Positions 16,401 through 24,487 of a stretch of 64,000 nucleotides of DNA are shown piece after piece. The DNA lies in the NCBI GenBank assembly GCA_041484195.1, contig JBGPHC010000024.1, forward strand, positions 1-64,000, written 5' to 3'. Origin of the DNA: PSRI01 sp041484195 (GTDB lineage Bacteria > Bacteroidota > Bacteroidia > Chitinophagales > Chitinophagaceae). Numbering within the stretch: the first letter of the stretch is position 1; every line of letters starts with the position of its first letter. A model generated the notes under the pieces. That model saw only the letters and a list, made by a program, of their open reading frames with translations. It searched no databases and was not told the DNA's origin. A program made the translations under genes and the position numbers.

Positions 16401-16846
16401 GCATAGCTTATTACCCCATTAACTGGATAGTTCAATTTGGGCATCTTAGTAAGACCGGAATCCTGGTAGTAGCCCGTAGGGCTTGCCCCCGCGGCGACCA
16501 CTCCTTCATCAGGCCCACCTCTTACAGATCGCGCGATCATTCCACCTGCATTGAGGGCCCAACCCAACCCTACCCAGGAAGCTAATTCTGAAACGCGGAT
16601 ACCGCTAGCATGATAGCTTAAGGACAAGGACAATTTAGCCGCACCATCCTGCAGGTTGTAAAGTGGAATACTAATACCAGGTGTGCCGGTATAATAGCTA
16701 ACCGGGTAATCCGCGTATTTGCCCAATGATCCTACATTGGGCGCCGGCTGGGTATAATTTCCAAGATACTTATAAGGAAGAGTGGTTTGGGAATGAACTG
16801 AGGAAAATGCCCACACTACGCACGAAATGAAGAAGATCCTTTTCAT
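13469..16846 (-). CDS. Exported YD-repeat protein without toxin tip
   Basis: The 1125-residue protein starts with a signal peptide (MKRIFFISCVVWAFSSVHS). It continues with YPVSYYTGTPGISIPLYNL and SYHASGIRVSELASWVGLGW, a head widespread in Bacteroidota Rhs-like proteins that resembles SpvB/TcdB-type shells. Near residues 985-1070 is a carbohydrate-binding-like beta domain (SFESAETGNW, then ILSFWKKSG). Two YD motifs (TYTYDNLLRL, YYDYDSFNRLLDI) precede the stop. There is no Rhs core and no toxin after them, so it is complete but unarmed. It probably works with the large Rhs protein encoded downstream in the same operon. Confidence 0.75.
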   Translation of the reverse strand: MKRIFFISCVVWAFSSVHSQTTLPYKYLGNYTQPAPNVGSLGKYADYPVSYYTGTPGISIPLYNLQDGAAKLSLSLSYHASGIRVSELASWVGLGWALNAGGMIARSVRGGPDEGVVAAGASPTGYYQDSGLTKMPKLNYPVNGVISYANSDGAIFENLKQQLSAGKADCEPDLFTFNFNGYTGKFVFDEYRTPRMLTEEDVKIAVTYNGGDFTSWMITTPDGTRYYFGENSMHEINAVTPNTSSQDPNTQRPSSWFLTRIIYPNSKDTVYFNYTPETYSYFDLGQETKIFGGSGNSYPQQACSFSSEDNPSTLYKTTVNGLRLTNIKSRNYTISFGAHAARQDLVGTSYQLDSVKIFNAANQCIKQFLLGYSYFNSSTAANLPLGALGFMNSDISDTKRLKLVSVREFSGDGLSYKPPYIFTYQESQQLPRRMSYDQDHWGYSNNYSGANNMRFTPRVSHDICINRIGAAAVREPKWPDMQAFSIKSIKDPLGVTTSFDFEAHTSTLASPSMMVGGLRIHRITTQDSISGISQVRLFDYGAGGVLYKVPQYLINVQNEYFFSTDPSSGFQVGYQGYGFGSYLMNLNCLVRQSQSIVPLQDFQGNHIGYPIVKEIFGSNGEGGSKVYYFMADQLFSNSSRLDMYNYTASTSIQTDFGVFPGIFGNGHFNDILPQNLSYYSGSLLEHYYPAAPEQVDFRRGQLLGESTYDSNHVLLKIVRNIYKENYHENFWIRGFKFFRTSGLPGAYNDALTYYKLHTGVSRLIYSTITDYKDAKAMVTTHRYGYEDTLHTLQTSDTTLNSVGDSIITKTYYSFDYASNATADGIFGKMQKRNMLVPVATRTWKNNQLVGGTITQFKDFATSGTDTFVNPSKIYALETTVPLSKVQAGENIAYTSQFTSLIPSSNFVEKASFNVNGTTGKIIEQKLVNDKNQALIWDNSTNLPLAQVDNALYIDVAYNSFESAETGNWTYPAGSVVADATAPTGTHAINLSSNPVTKTGLSSSKSYILSFWKKSGTTYNIAGGTVSNYIGGRTLNGYQYLEVTVTGATSVSITGSGNIDELRLHPSTAQMTTYTYDNLLRLIAECSVNSTITYYDYDSFNRLLDIRDQFGNMRKVFEYNYGELSR

Positions 16847-16879
16847 AAATTGCAGTTACTATTTTTATTGGTATTAATT

Positions 16880-18334
16880 TCAGAAATTATATCCTACCCT
16901 GAATAAAAGAGTGCTTGTTCTTGGCACATGTTTGTCATGCAGAAAATCATATAACATCTGCAGATTGCCTTTCAATTTCTTTCCAACATTATATCTTTTG
17001 CTTAGACCCAGTAAGGCGCTCTTTTGCCAGGTAGTATAGTTCTTAAAAATCTCGAGACTTGACACGCGCTTCATGTAATTCATTTCCGCTCCGCCGCTCA
17101 GCCAAATTCCTCTCTTCACTTTCCAATCCACAAAAGTTCTGAGTCCGGCACCTTCCCCGGAAATATGAATATGATTCCAGTCCTTGCCCCATCCCACCTT
17201 AAAAGATCCGCCTATACCAATGACGCTGTTTGGATTTAATTTGTACCCGATTGAAAAACCAAAATCGCTGGTTACGGGAAAATAATTACTTGCTCTGGCT
17301 GATTGTAGGCTGGCTCCATACTCCAATCTTTGAAACAGGGATTTTACCTTTTCTGCGTTTGGCCTAAAATTCGGCAGGTTCATATCACCGTTAGCGGATC
17401 CGCCCAATTGATTCAGTTTATTCTTCAATTGGGTGAGTTGAGCCTGTGCGGCCTGAATTTGTTGATTCAACAGTTGCTGACCATTAGGGCCTGATGACAA
17501 TGCGCGCTGTTGAATGAGCTGTTGTACTTGTGAGCGTGTCTGTAGTGATGGATCAACGGGACCACCGGAATTTACCACGGGAGCAAATAGGCTGGCCAGC
17601 ATGGAATTTTTCCTGATGAATTCCCTGAAAGCAGGAACCCTGTTCAACGCCTCAAGCATTTTTTGCTCAAGTTTGCCCGGGTCGTTAAGGGTTTCGCGAA
17701 GCTCTCTTATCTGCTGACCATAGTAATACACTTCCTTTTGGTATTTCCCAAAATACCTGCTGATGTTTTTAGGAAGGTCAGTGTATTTTGACAGTAACTG
17801 CTTGATTTCCTCCTGTCGCTCCTGAATGATATACTTAATATTCTCAGCTTCGTTCAATTTCTCCTGTAACAATTTTACTTGTTCCAGGGAATGAGCAATT
17901 TTTTCTGCGATAGCTCCAGAGGCTGTCACGAGCTGTTTGCTTTCTCTCAAAAAAGACAGAGAACCTTGAAGTGAATCAAGGTAGGGCATATATGGTCCTG
18001 TGAGTATTCTTGATAACTTTTCAGCTTTTGAATTTAGTTTGCGGGCGAGGTCCGCGTATTCTCGATTCGCACGGCCAAGAAGTGTTGCCGCTGTAGAATC
18101 ATATTTAGATAATTTCCGGCTGAGCGCATCTTCCTGCTTGCTTAAAGCTTTGAGGTATTTTTCAGTTTGTTTGGATATCTGCTCGTCTAATCCGGCTATT
18201 TTCTTATCTACTGTTTCAAAATATCGGGAAGGAATATCATGGATGGAGAAGTCTCGATTGTCATCCGTTTGATCTGTTTGACCATAACAGAAGCAACCGC
18301 ATGCCAGCAGCGCTATAAGGAATATCTTCCCCAT
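16880..18334 (-). CDS. Coiled-coil protein with probable outer-membrane beta-barrel
   Basis: I start this at the ATG at 18334 (MGKIFLIALLACGCFCYGQ), which gives a signal peptide; the open frame begins two codons earlier at TTG. Residues 30-260 are strongly helical and charged, with coiled-coil heptads. Gln-rich segments follow (QQLIQQRA, QAAQAQLTQLKNKLNQ). The last 150 residues alternate like membrane strands (FGFSIGYKL, VIGIGGSFKVGWG, LRTFVDWKV) and end FRVGYNF with terminal Phe, the usual outer-membrane insertion signal. It is the first gene of the Rhs train, 33 bases before the YD protein. A role in anchoring or exporting the Rhs proteins is inference. Confidence 0.65.
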   Translation of the reverse strand: MGKIFLIALLACGCFCYGQTDQTDDNRDFSIHDIPSRYFETVDKKIAGLDEQISKQTEKYLKALSKQEDALSRKLSKYDSTAATLLGRANREYADLARKLNSKAEKLSRILTGPYMPYLDSLQGSLSFLRESKQLVTASGAIAEKIAHSLEQVKLLQEKLNEAENIKYIIQERQEEIKQLLSKYTDLPKNISRYFGKYQKEVYYYGQQIRELRETLNDPGKLEQKMLEALNRVPAFREFIRKNSMLASLFAPVVNSGGPVDPSLQTRSQVQQLIQQRALSSGPNGQQLLNQQIQAAQAQLTQLKNKLNQLGGSANGDMNLPNFRPNAEKVKSLFQRLEYGASLQSARASNYFPVTSDFGFSIGYKLNPNSVIGIGGSFKVGWGKDWNHIHISGEGAGLRTFVDWKVKRGIWLSGGAEMNYMKRVSSLEIFKNYTTWQKSALLGLSKRYNVGKKLKGNLQMLYDFLHDKHVPRTSTLLFRVGYNF

Positions 18335-18980
18335 GAGCAAAGCAATTGTTTTGGTTGAAATTCAGGTTCTGATTGTGAATCTTGAAAAACATTTTTATAA
18401 ATGCAAATAAATTTTTGACGGATATATAGTAACACTTATCGAATTCTTATGGTAGTCTTTAGAAGCATCCATTTTATTTTTTGAATTGTTAATGCCGCCA
18501 AATTGCTTTGAATTGCAAAATATTTTTTTAAGGTACCATGAAATCACCATGATTTCCATTTCTCATCTTTGTAATAATTCGCTGGCTCAAAAGTGGAATC
18601 TTTCTTCTCTTTTCTGCATAGAGTCAGGATGCTTCTGATAACTAATCGCGTATAGAATTTATATTTAGAATAAGGCGTCAAGGGCATTTCATTAATGCCA
18701 GGTTTTGCATTTTATCAAGAATCTTAAATAAAAAGCGCCTCAAATGTTTTGGGTTCTCATGGTTGAAAAGAAAGTCTTAGCAAAGAGAGGATGATAAGTC
18801 AATTGTAGAAAAATTAGACTAAAAAATTACAGCTTGAAATCTCAATGACTGCTAAGAGTAGATTGTTATGTGCGGACTGGAAAACATAGTGCCAACACTT
18901 GGCTGACGCAATAAAATTATTTCAACCTTGTGTCTTGATCTTCCTAATAGAAGAATGGGTTCCCCGGCATCTATAGTATT
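18335..18980. other. AT-rich intergenic region upstream of the Rhs train
   Basis: About 650 bases carry no supported gene. The part next to 18334 should hold the promoter of the minus-strand Rhs operon, but I found no good TAnnTTTG element there. No RNA gene, hairpin or repeat stood out. Confidence 0.5.
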
Positions 18981-19223
18981 TTACAATGAAGAAGACGCGG
19001 GTTGGAGCACCTCATAATTTTTTTCGAAAATGGTCTTGTCGCAAGGGTAGAGCTCACCTTCCATTCCAACCATCAGGTAATCGCCTGCCTTGCCTCTGAA
19101 GGTTCCATGCAGGGTTTCAACTTCAAAAGGTTCCCGCATTTGAATAAATCGAAGGGGAATGGGCTTTTTTACTGCTAATTGATAGGAGAGATCGGGAATT
19201 TCCCCTTTTTTGAATTGCTTCAT
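18981..19223 (-). CDS. Small conserved hypothetical protein (PGDYL-like motif)
   Basis: The 80-residue protein is soluble. It includes PIPLRFIQMREPFEVETLHG, then GKAGDYLMVGMEGELYPCDK and TIFEKNYEVLQ. The GDYL...G..YPCD..IFE..Y pattern is shared by small uncharacterised bacterial proteins of this size. The ATG at 19223 is the only reasonable start. It lies 78 bases beyond the M20 dipeptidase gene on the same strand and may be cotranscribed. A broken copy of its 3' end occurs at 484-600. I cannot assign a function. Confidence 0.65.
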   Translation of the reverse strand: MKQFKKGEIPDLSYQLAVKKPIPLRFIQMREPFEVETLHGTFRGKAGDYLMVGMEGELYPCDKTIFEKNYEVLQPASSSL

Positions 19224-19300
19224 CTCGTTTTGATTAAGTGGAACAACGGGGTTGCTACTATCCGAAAGATAATATTTTTCACATAAATGATGAAAAAGTA

Positions 19301-20674
19301 TCAGGGACGGCTCATTTCCGCGAAATACTGATGAAACCAGGGGATTGTTTCAATGCCTTTATAGAAATTGTACAATTCAAATTTCTCGTTGGGTGAATGC
19401 AGGTTATCGCTGTCCAGCCCGAAACCCATGAAGACAATTTTAATGCCCAATTCTTTTTCGAAGAGAGAGCAGATGGGAATGCTGCCTCCACCACGAACGG
19501 GTATAGGCGCTTTCCCGAAACTTGTTTCAATGGCCTTTGCTGCGGCTTTATAGGCGATCGAATCTATAGGAGTCATATAGGGTTCACCTCCATGATGGAC
19601 TTCTGTCTTTACGGTTACGCCGGCCGGCGCTATGCTTTTGAAATAATCCAATAATTTTCTTGTAATAAGTTCTGACGATTGATTGGGTACCAGTCTGGCG
19701 GAAATTTTCGCGTGGGCCTTGGAAGGAAGAACAGTCTTTGCTCCCTCGCCCGTGTATCCTCCCCAGATACCATTCAATTCAAGTGCTGGGCGTATGCCGG
19801 TTCTCTCATTGGTGGCATAACCTTTCTCGCCCCAAAGGGCAGCTACACCCAGATCTTTCTTGTATTCTTCTTCATTGAAGGGAGCGGCTGCCATTAATTT
19901 TCTTTCAGCGGGGCTTGCTTCAACAACATCATCATAGAATCCGGGGATGGTGATATGATTATTTTCATCGTGGCAACCGGCAATCATTTTTGCCAGCATG
20001 GTTATAGGATTTGCAACGGCGCCGCCATAAACGCCACTGTGCAGATCGCGGTTGGGCCCCGTTACTTCAATCTCGATATAGCTGAGGCCTCTCACGCCAA
20101 TATCGATAGAGGGAGTTTCCATGCTGATCATCGCGGTATCACTGACCAGGATTACATCCGCCTTAAGTAGTTCTTTGTGCAGGCCTACAAATTTGGCGAG
20201 ACTGGGGGATCCGATCTCTTCTTCTCCCTCAATGATGAATTTGAGATTAGTGGAAAGTGAATTTGTTTGATTCATGATCTCAAGAGCCTTCACGTGCATA
20301 TAAACCTGCCCCTTGTCGTCGCAGGAACCCCTGGCATAAATCTTACCGTCCCTGATCTCTGGTTCGAAGGGGCCGCTCTTCCATAGTTCCAGTGGGTCAG
20401 GAGGCTGCACGTCATAATGGCCATAGACCAATACGGTTGGTTTTTTGGGATCTATTATTTTTTCTGCATATACGACCGGATGGCCATCAGTGGAATAGAT
20501 GGTGGCCTGGTCGGCGCCTGCTTCCAATAGTCTCTGGCGCATGGCTTCCGCGCATTTCTTCATATCCTCCCGGTTTTCGCTCCTGGCACTTACTGAAGGA
20601 ATGCGTAATAGTTCCAGTAATTCGCTGAGGAAACGATCTTTATTTTTTTGCTGATATTCTTTCCAGGCTTCCAT
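19301..20674 (-). CDS. M20-family dipeptidase
   Basis: I start this at the ATG at 20674 (MEAWKEYQQKNKDRFLSELL), giving 457 residues, the normal length. The longer open frame upstream adds residues without homology. The M20/CNDP signature is clear: YGHYDVQPPDPLELW with the first metal His and the following Asp, ARGSCDDKGQVYMHV with the bridging Asp, and EGEEEIGSPSL with the catalytic Glu pair. The dimerisation-domain His lies in DLHSGVYGG and the last metal His in LHSPNEKFEL. The enzyme is a cytosolic di-zinc hydrolase of dipeptides. Confidence 0.9.
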   Translation of the reverse strand: MEAWKEYQQKNKDRFLSELLELLRIPSVSARSENREDMKKCAEAMRQRLLEAGADQATIYSTDGHPVVYAEKIIDPKKPTVLVYGHYDVQPPDPLELWKSGPFEPEIRDGKIYARGSCDDKGQVYMHVKALEIMNQTNSLSTNLKFIIEGEEEIGSPSLAKFVGLHKELLKADVILVSDTAMISMETPSIDIGVRGLSYIEIEVTGPNRDLHSGVYGGAVANPITMLAKMIAGCHDENNHITIPGFYDDVVEASPAERKLMAAAPFNEEEYKKDLGVAALWGEKGYATNERTGIRPALELNGIWGGYTGEGAKTVLPSKAHAKISARLVPNQSSELITRKLLDYFKSIAPAGVTVKTEVHHGGEPYMTPIDSIAYKAAAKAIETSFGKAPIPVRGGGSIPICSLFEKELGIKIVFMGFGLDSDNLHSPNEKFELYNFYKGIETIPWFHQYFAEMSRP

Positions 20675-21077
20675 GATCCTTAGTTTAGTATTAGAATTGG
20701 GAAAGAGTCTTTCATTCATTCCGTGGCAAACATGATCCAGCCATTGCAATATCCAGGAAGGTTTCGCGTATGTATGAAAGGATTTCTGCCTGCACCCCTC
20801 CATGAGGCTCCAGGCCTTTTATTCAATAGGAAAATATAAGGACGAAAATAGGGAGATTTTTCTTTCCAATTGGATTCGGGCTTCATGCAGGCAAATCGGC
20901 AATTTCTTTTGGCGCAATTTTTTAATATAAATTTTGCAGGAACAGAATTGGCAATATGTTTTGTTCTTCTATATTTGCTTCTCGATTGCAAGTCATATAT
21001 CAGCCTTTGTTGGTCCAACTGTTTTCTGGCAGGAGGTTCCGGCAAAGGCTGAGCCAATTTTAGCCCATTCAGCCTGT
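20675..21077. other. Intergenic region with no supported gene
   Basis: About 400 bases lie between the M20 dipeptidase and the membrane protein gene. Open frames exist on both strands but show no family motif, signal peptide or sensible start. No tRNA fold or terminator was evident. Confidence 0.45.
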
Positions 21078-21596
21078 TTATTTCTGGAAAAGTTTTTTCA
21101 ATGCGAGGAAAACCGCCGAAAGCAGAATATAAACCAATGCCAGGAAGATGAGGGAAAATTTCAAAGAGGAAAATAGAAAGGTGATGAAGGTGCCGAATCC
21201 TGAAATGATCCCATGGAGCGAGAAAAGCATCAGGATGTTTTCAAATACATCCAGTACCATGGCAACCAGGCTTCCGAAAGCCAGCAACATGCCGGCTCTC
21301 TGCCAGGGCTCGGATTGCTGCACACAAAAATATCCGCAGACTGAATAGAGGAAGAATCCATAAAATGGTATGAAGAGAAAGTCCAGCAGGATATTGTTTC
21401 GCGCGGTATGCCAAAGCGACTCCGATTTCCAGGAATTTACTATAAATGCGGTCTGACTCTTGCTGTTACTCAATTCCAGCGAAACAATTCCCGAGGAAGT
21501 CCCCGGCCTGATAAGGGGATGACCCTGGATCTGCAAAAGGGTCATCATTACCAGAGTGCCCGCAAAAAAAATGGCGATAATTTTCCAATTGGTCAT
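21078..21596 (-). CDS. Four-helix inner-membrane protein of unknown function
   Basis: The 172-residue protein has hydrophobic segments at about 5-22, 66-90, 102-122 and 135-165, so four membrane helices are likely. The loop between helices 1 and 2 (residues 25-65) is polar and probably periplasmic. The C-terminus is basic (LKKLFQK), which suits a cytoplasmic end. No enzyme motif is visible. It lies 116 bases downstream of the lptF/lptG-like gene on the same strand. I do not recognise the family. Confidence 0.6.
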   Translation of the reverse strand: MTNWKIIAIFFAGTLVMMTLLQIQGHPLIRPGTSSGIVSLELSNSKSQTAFIVNSWKSESLWHTARNNILLDFLFIPFYGFFLYSVCGYFCVQQSEPWQRAGMLLAFGSLVAMVLDVFENILMLFSLHGIISGFGTFITFLFSSLKFSLIFLALVYILLSAVFLALKKLFQK

Positions 21597-21712
21597 GGCG
21601 CCGGAATTCTTGAATATTCTTGCACGGCAAGATAGGAGAATTCATGCAGACAGGAAACTCTTATCAGGGAATAAGGAAGACGGAGCCTGCACCTTAGTCT
21701 GGAATACTGTAA

Positions 21713-23170
21713 TCAGGCGGGTTCTGTTTGTGCCTTAGGAACTTCTGACCTGCCCAGGAGGGCTCTCAATTTATGGAATGAACGGTAATACCATTCTTTA
21801 TTGAATAACTGTGAATCGTGCATGGCTTTATAGGTAAGGAAAATGCCGACGGGTATCAGAATGATGGTGGAAAGCCACATGCCCGCGAATGCGGAAAGGA
21901 CATCGGTCTTCGCGAATTTCTCTCCAAACATATTCAGGAGGTGGAAGACGAGAAAGAATATGACTGCAATGACTAATGGCATTCCAAGTCCTCCTTTCCG
22001 GATGATGGATCCCAATGGAGCGCCTATCAGAAAGAGGACGAAGCAGGCCATGGACAGGGCAAATTTGCGGTGCCACTCGATCATGTGATAACGCAGATCC
22101 TTTTGCCTCAGTTTGGTTTCTTCGGTGATCTGGTCCAGGGAATTTTTAGTATTAGTAAGTCTTTCGATGGCTCTACTCATGACATATCTCCTCGCGGAGT
22201 CCGGTAAGCTTTTTTCATAAGTATTTGTCTGGGGGGGAATAATGGCGGGAATATTTTTCCATCCTGTATCACCCCATTTCCCGAATGCAAAATTGCTATA
22301 AACCTCATTTTTCATTTTCGTTTCATAATCCCTGGAGGTCGATTTATCCAATGAATCGATCGCCCTGGTGAGTTGCTTCACGTTCAGCATCCGGTAATTG
22401 TCCTTGTACAGGCTGTCGGGGGTCTTATTCAACTTGAAAGAACTGAGGTCGAAAACCTTTTTGTATTCTTTAAAACCCAGCCTGTAGTATTCGGTGTTCA
22501 GGCCGAAGGATGCGCCTCTTTCTTCATAGCGCCAGCCATTTCTGAGATGGAATTCAAGGAATTTCCTGTCGGAGCTTATATTCATGGTTCCACTTTCGGC
22601 CGCAATAATCTTGTCTTGCAGGGAATAGCTTCTTTCGAAGATCACCACGTTGTGGATCGTGCTGTTGTCTTTATCTTTTTTCCCGATCTTGATCACATAC
22701 CCGTCAATCTTATCATAAAAAACACCTTCCCTGATGTCAAACGCGGGTTTCGAAATGGTGATATCATACAGGAGGGTATTGAATTTGAGATTGGCTACAG
22801 GGATGATATAATTGGCAAACATGAAAGCGATGCCGCAGATCAGGAGGGCTACGATCAACAGCGGCCTCATGAAACGGAGCAGGGGGATGCCGGAGGATTT
22901 GACGGCCACGGATTCAAAGCTCTCTCCGAGATTTCCGAAGGTCATGATCGACGATAACAAGACGGCCAAAGGCAGGGCAAGCGGCACGGCCGTTGCACTA
23001 ACGTAACCGGTTAAGCGTATAATGGTGAATGTATCCAGTCCCTTCCCCACCAGGTCATCGATGTATTTCCAGAAAAACTGGAGGACGAGAACGAAGAGCG
23101 TGATAAAAAAAGTTGCCACGAAGGGGCCTATGAAAGATTTCAGTACGAGTTTATCTAGTTTTTTTATCAC
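21713..23170 (-). CDS. LptF/LptG-family lipopolysaccharide export permease
   Basis: The 485-residue protein has the YjgP/YjgQ layout. A helix pair at about residues 14-80 (FIGPFVATFFITLFVLVLQF) is followed by a third helix near 100-120 (PLLIVALLICGIAFMFANY). A periplasmic jellyroll domain of about 230 residues follows (KPAFDIREGVFYDKIDGYVI). Three C-terminal helices lie at 355-455 (FALSMACFVLFLIGAPLGSI). LptFG, with the ATPase LptB, extract LPS from the inner membrane. Bacteroidota often encode such permeases away from lptB. It is divergent from 23212 with a 41-base gap, and a TATTTTTG -7-like element lies on the minus strand at 23222-23229. Confidence 0.85.
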   Translation of the reverse strand: MIKKLDKLVLKSFIGPFVATFFITLFVLVLQFFWKYIDDLVGKGLDTFTIIRLTGYVSATAVPLALPLAVLLSSIMTFGNLGESFESVAVKSSGIPLLRFMRPLLIVALLICGIAFMFANYIIPVANLKFNTLLYDITISKPAFDIREGVFYDKIDGYVIKIGKKDKDNSTIHNVVIFERSYSLQDKIIAAESGTMNISSDRKFLEFHLRNGWRYEERGASFGLNTEYYRLGFKEYKKVFDLSSFKLNKTPDSLYKDNYRMLNVKQLTRAIDSLDKSTSRDYETKMKNEVYSNFAFGKWGDTGWKNIPAIIPPQTNTYEKSLPDSARRYVMSRAIERLTNTKNSLDQITEETKLRQKDLRYHMIEWHRKFALSMACFVLFLIGAPLGSIIRKGGLGMPLVIAVIFFLVFHLLNMFGEKFAKTDVLSAFAGMWLSTIILIPVGIFLTYKAMHDSQLFNKEWYYRSFHKLRALLGRSEVPKAQTEPA

Positions 23171-23211
23171 TTTGAAATTCTTGCTATGAATGGCTGAACT
23201 ACCTTTAGGCT

Positions 23212-23820
23212 ATGGACTCCGCAAAAATACAGATTTCGAAAGAGGAACTACGACTTGTCACCAATCCTGAGATTATTTTAACGAAGAATCGCATCATTCA
23301 AAAAGTGTATGAATTATTTGGGGTGCTTTCGGAATCTTATAAGGAGGTAGCGGAAAATGTATCCAATATTCCCGAAGGGGCATTGGAATTATCTCCAAAA
23401 ATCTCGCGGGGAGAGAATTATATGGGATTGCCCTATGTGATGCTGGACTACCCCAGAAGTTTTTCCACCCGTGATGTGCTGGCCTTGCGTACCATGTTTT
23501 GGTGGGGTCATCACTTCAGCGTCACGCTCCATCTGAAAGGCAGCTTTCAGGATCTCTTTGCAAAGAACTGGCAAGACGAAGTTCCAGTCCTGGCCGGTCA
23601 GTCATGGTGGATGCAGATAGGTGAAGACGAATGGCAGCACCACCAGGATGGAGATACACATCTGGAAATCAGCACAATACATCTGAATGAATGGAGGGCT
23701 CTCCTGCAAGGGAGAAAATTTCTGAAAATGGCTTGCTATTTTCCTCTGGAAAAATGGGATGATGCGGAATCTATTTTGTTGAAGAGTTTTACAGGATTTG
23801 TTAAACTACTTCGAATTTAG
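23212..23820 (+). CDS. Conserved hypothetical protein
   Basis: The 202-residue soluble protein starts at the ATG at 23212 after a TACCTTTA box. It is acidic and rich in Trp and His (TMFWWGHHFSVTLHLKG, SWWMQIGEDEWQHHQDGD). There is no signal peptide, membrane helix or known catalytic motif. It overlaps the end of the convergent START-domain gene by 4 bases. I cannot name its family. Confidence 0.6.
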   Translation: MDSAKIQISKEELRLVTNPEIILTKNRIIQKVYELFGVLSESYKEVAENVSNIPEGALELSPKISRGENYMGLPYVMLDYPRSFSTRDVLALRTMFWWGHHFSVTLHLKGSFQDLFAKNWQDEVPVLAGQSWWMQIGEDEWQHHQDGDTHLEISTIHLNEWRALLQGRKFLKMACYFPLEKWDDAESILLKSFTGFVKLLRI

Positions 23821-24197
23821 TTCCCCAAACGGTGAAATAATTCTTTCACCTGGTAATCCCATAAGCGGCTCTGATCCGGAATCTCTCTTTTTTCAGCAAA
23901 ATCTTTAATTACCAGGATTGTCAGGTTAGTAACTTCTGATTTTTCAATTCTGAATTCGAAATATTCGTCTTTTGGAGCATGCATCCAATGAAAGCGGATA
24001 AATTTTTCTTCTTCACCTTCCACAACTTCGGCCCTATCTGTAGAACCGTTCCAGGTAAAGCTAAAAACGGTGTCGCGTTCGTCCACTTTGTCTGCAAACC
24101 ATTCCTGCAATCCCGCGGGCGTAGATAGAAATTCGTAAAGAATTCCAGGAGAACACCGCACTGGATATTCCAATGTATAAATTTGTTTTTTTGTCAT
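23817..24197 (-). CDS. START-like (SRPBCC/AHSA1-type) domain protein
   Basis: The 126-residue protein fills one helix-grip domain. It shows EYPVRCSPGILYEFLSTPAG, then LQEWFADKV, as in AHSA1/START-like proteins, a beta sheet with VFSFTWNG and FIRFHWMHA, and a C-terminal helix (LWDYQVKELFHRLG). START-like proteins of this size bind small hydrophobic ligands or act as cochaperone-like modules. The ligand here is unknown. The gene converges on 23212-23820 with a 4-base overlap. Confidence 0.75.
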   Translation of the reverse strand: MTKKQIYTLEYPVRCSPGILYEFLSTPAGLQEWFADKVDERDTVFSFTWNGSTDRAEVVEGEEEKFIRFHWMHAPKDEYFEFRIEKSEVTNLTILVIKDFAEKREIPDQSRLWDYQVKELFHRLGN

Positions 24198-24487
24198 TAA
24201 CCAATCGATTAGTCTTTTTTGTCAACACCTGCAATAATATAAAAATATTAGAAGCGTCAAAGTATTTTATGGAATATTTTTTGTCCATTTTCAGTAAATA
24301 AAAATTAAACAAACTGCGAATTAGTCAAAAAGAGCCAAAACCTTGCGAATAATATATTTTTTTGCGGGTATGGGGATTTGCTTAAATTGCTAAAGAACGG
24401 CAATATCTTATGGTTGCCAGCGTTTTATAGATAAATCCGTGCGGCTATGAGTACTATTGAACCCCTTAAACGTTCCTGCTTATGAGT

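Noticed and set aside
2903..18334. A type VI secretion locus
   Set aside because: The Tae4/Tai4-like pair suggested it, but no VgrG, Hcp, sheath, ClpV or baseplate gene is present in the window.
20716..21057. 113-codon minus-strand frame upstream of the M20 dipeptidase
   Set aside because: It overlaps the non-homologous 5' extension of the dipeptidase frame, has no motif, and is low-complexity at its start.
22373..22957. 194-codon plus-strand frame
   Set aside because: It lies wholly antisense to the LptF/LptG permease gene and shows no independent family signal.
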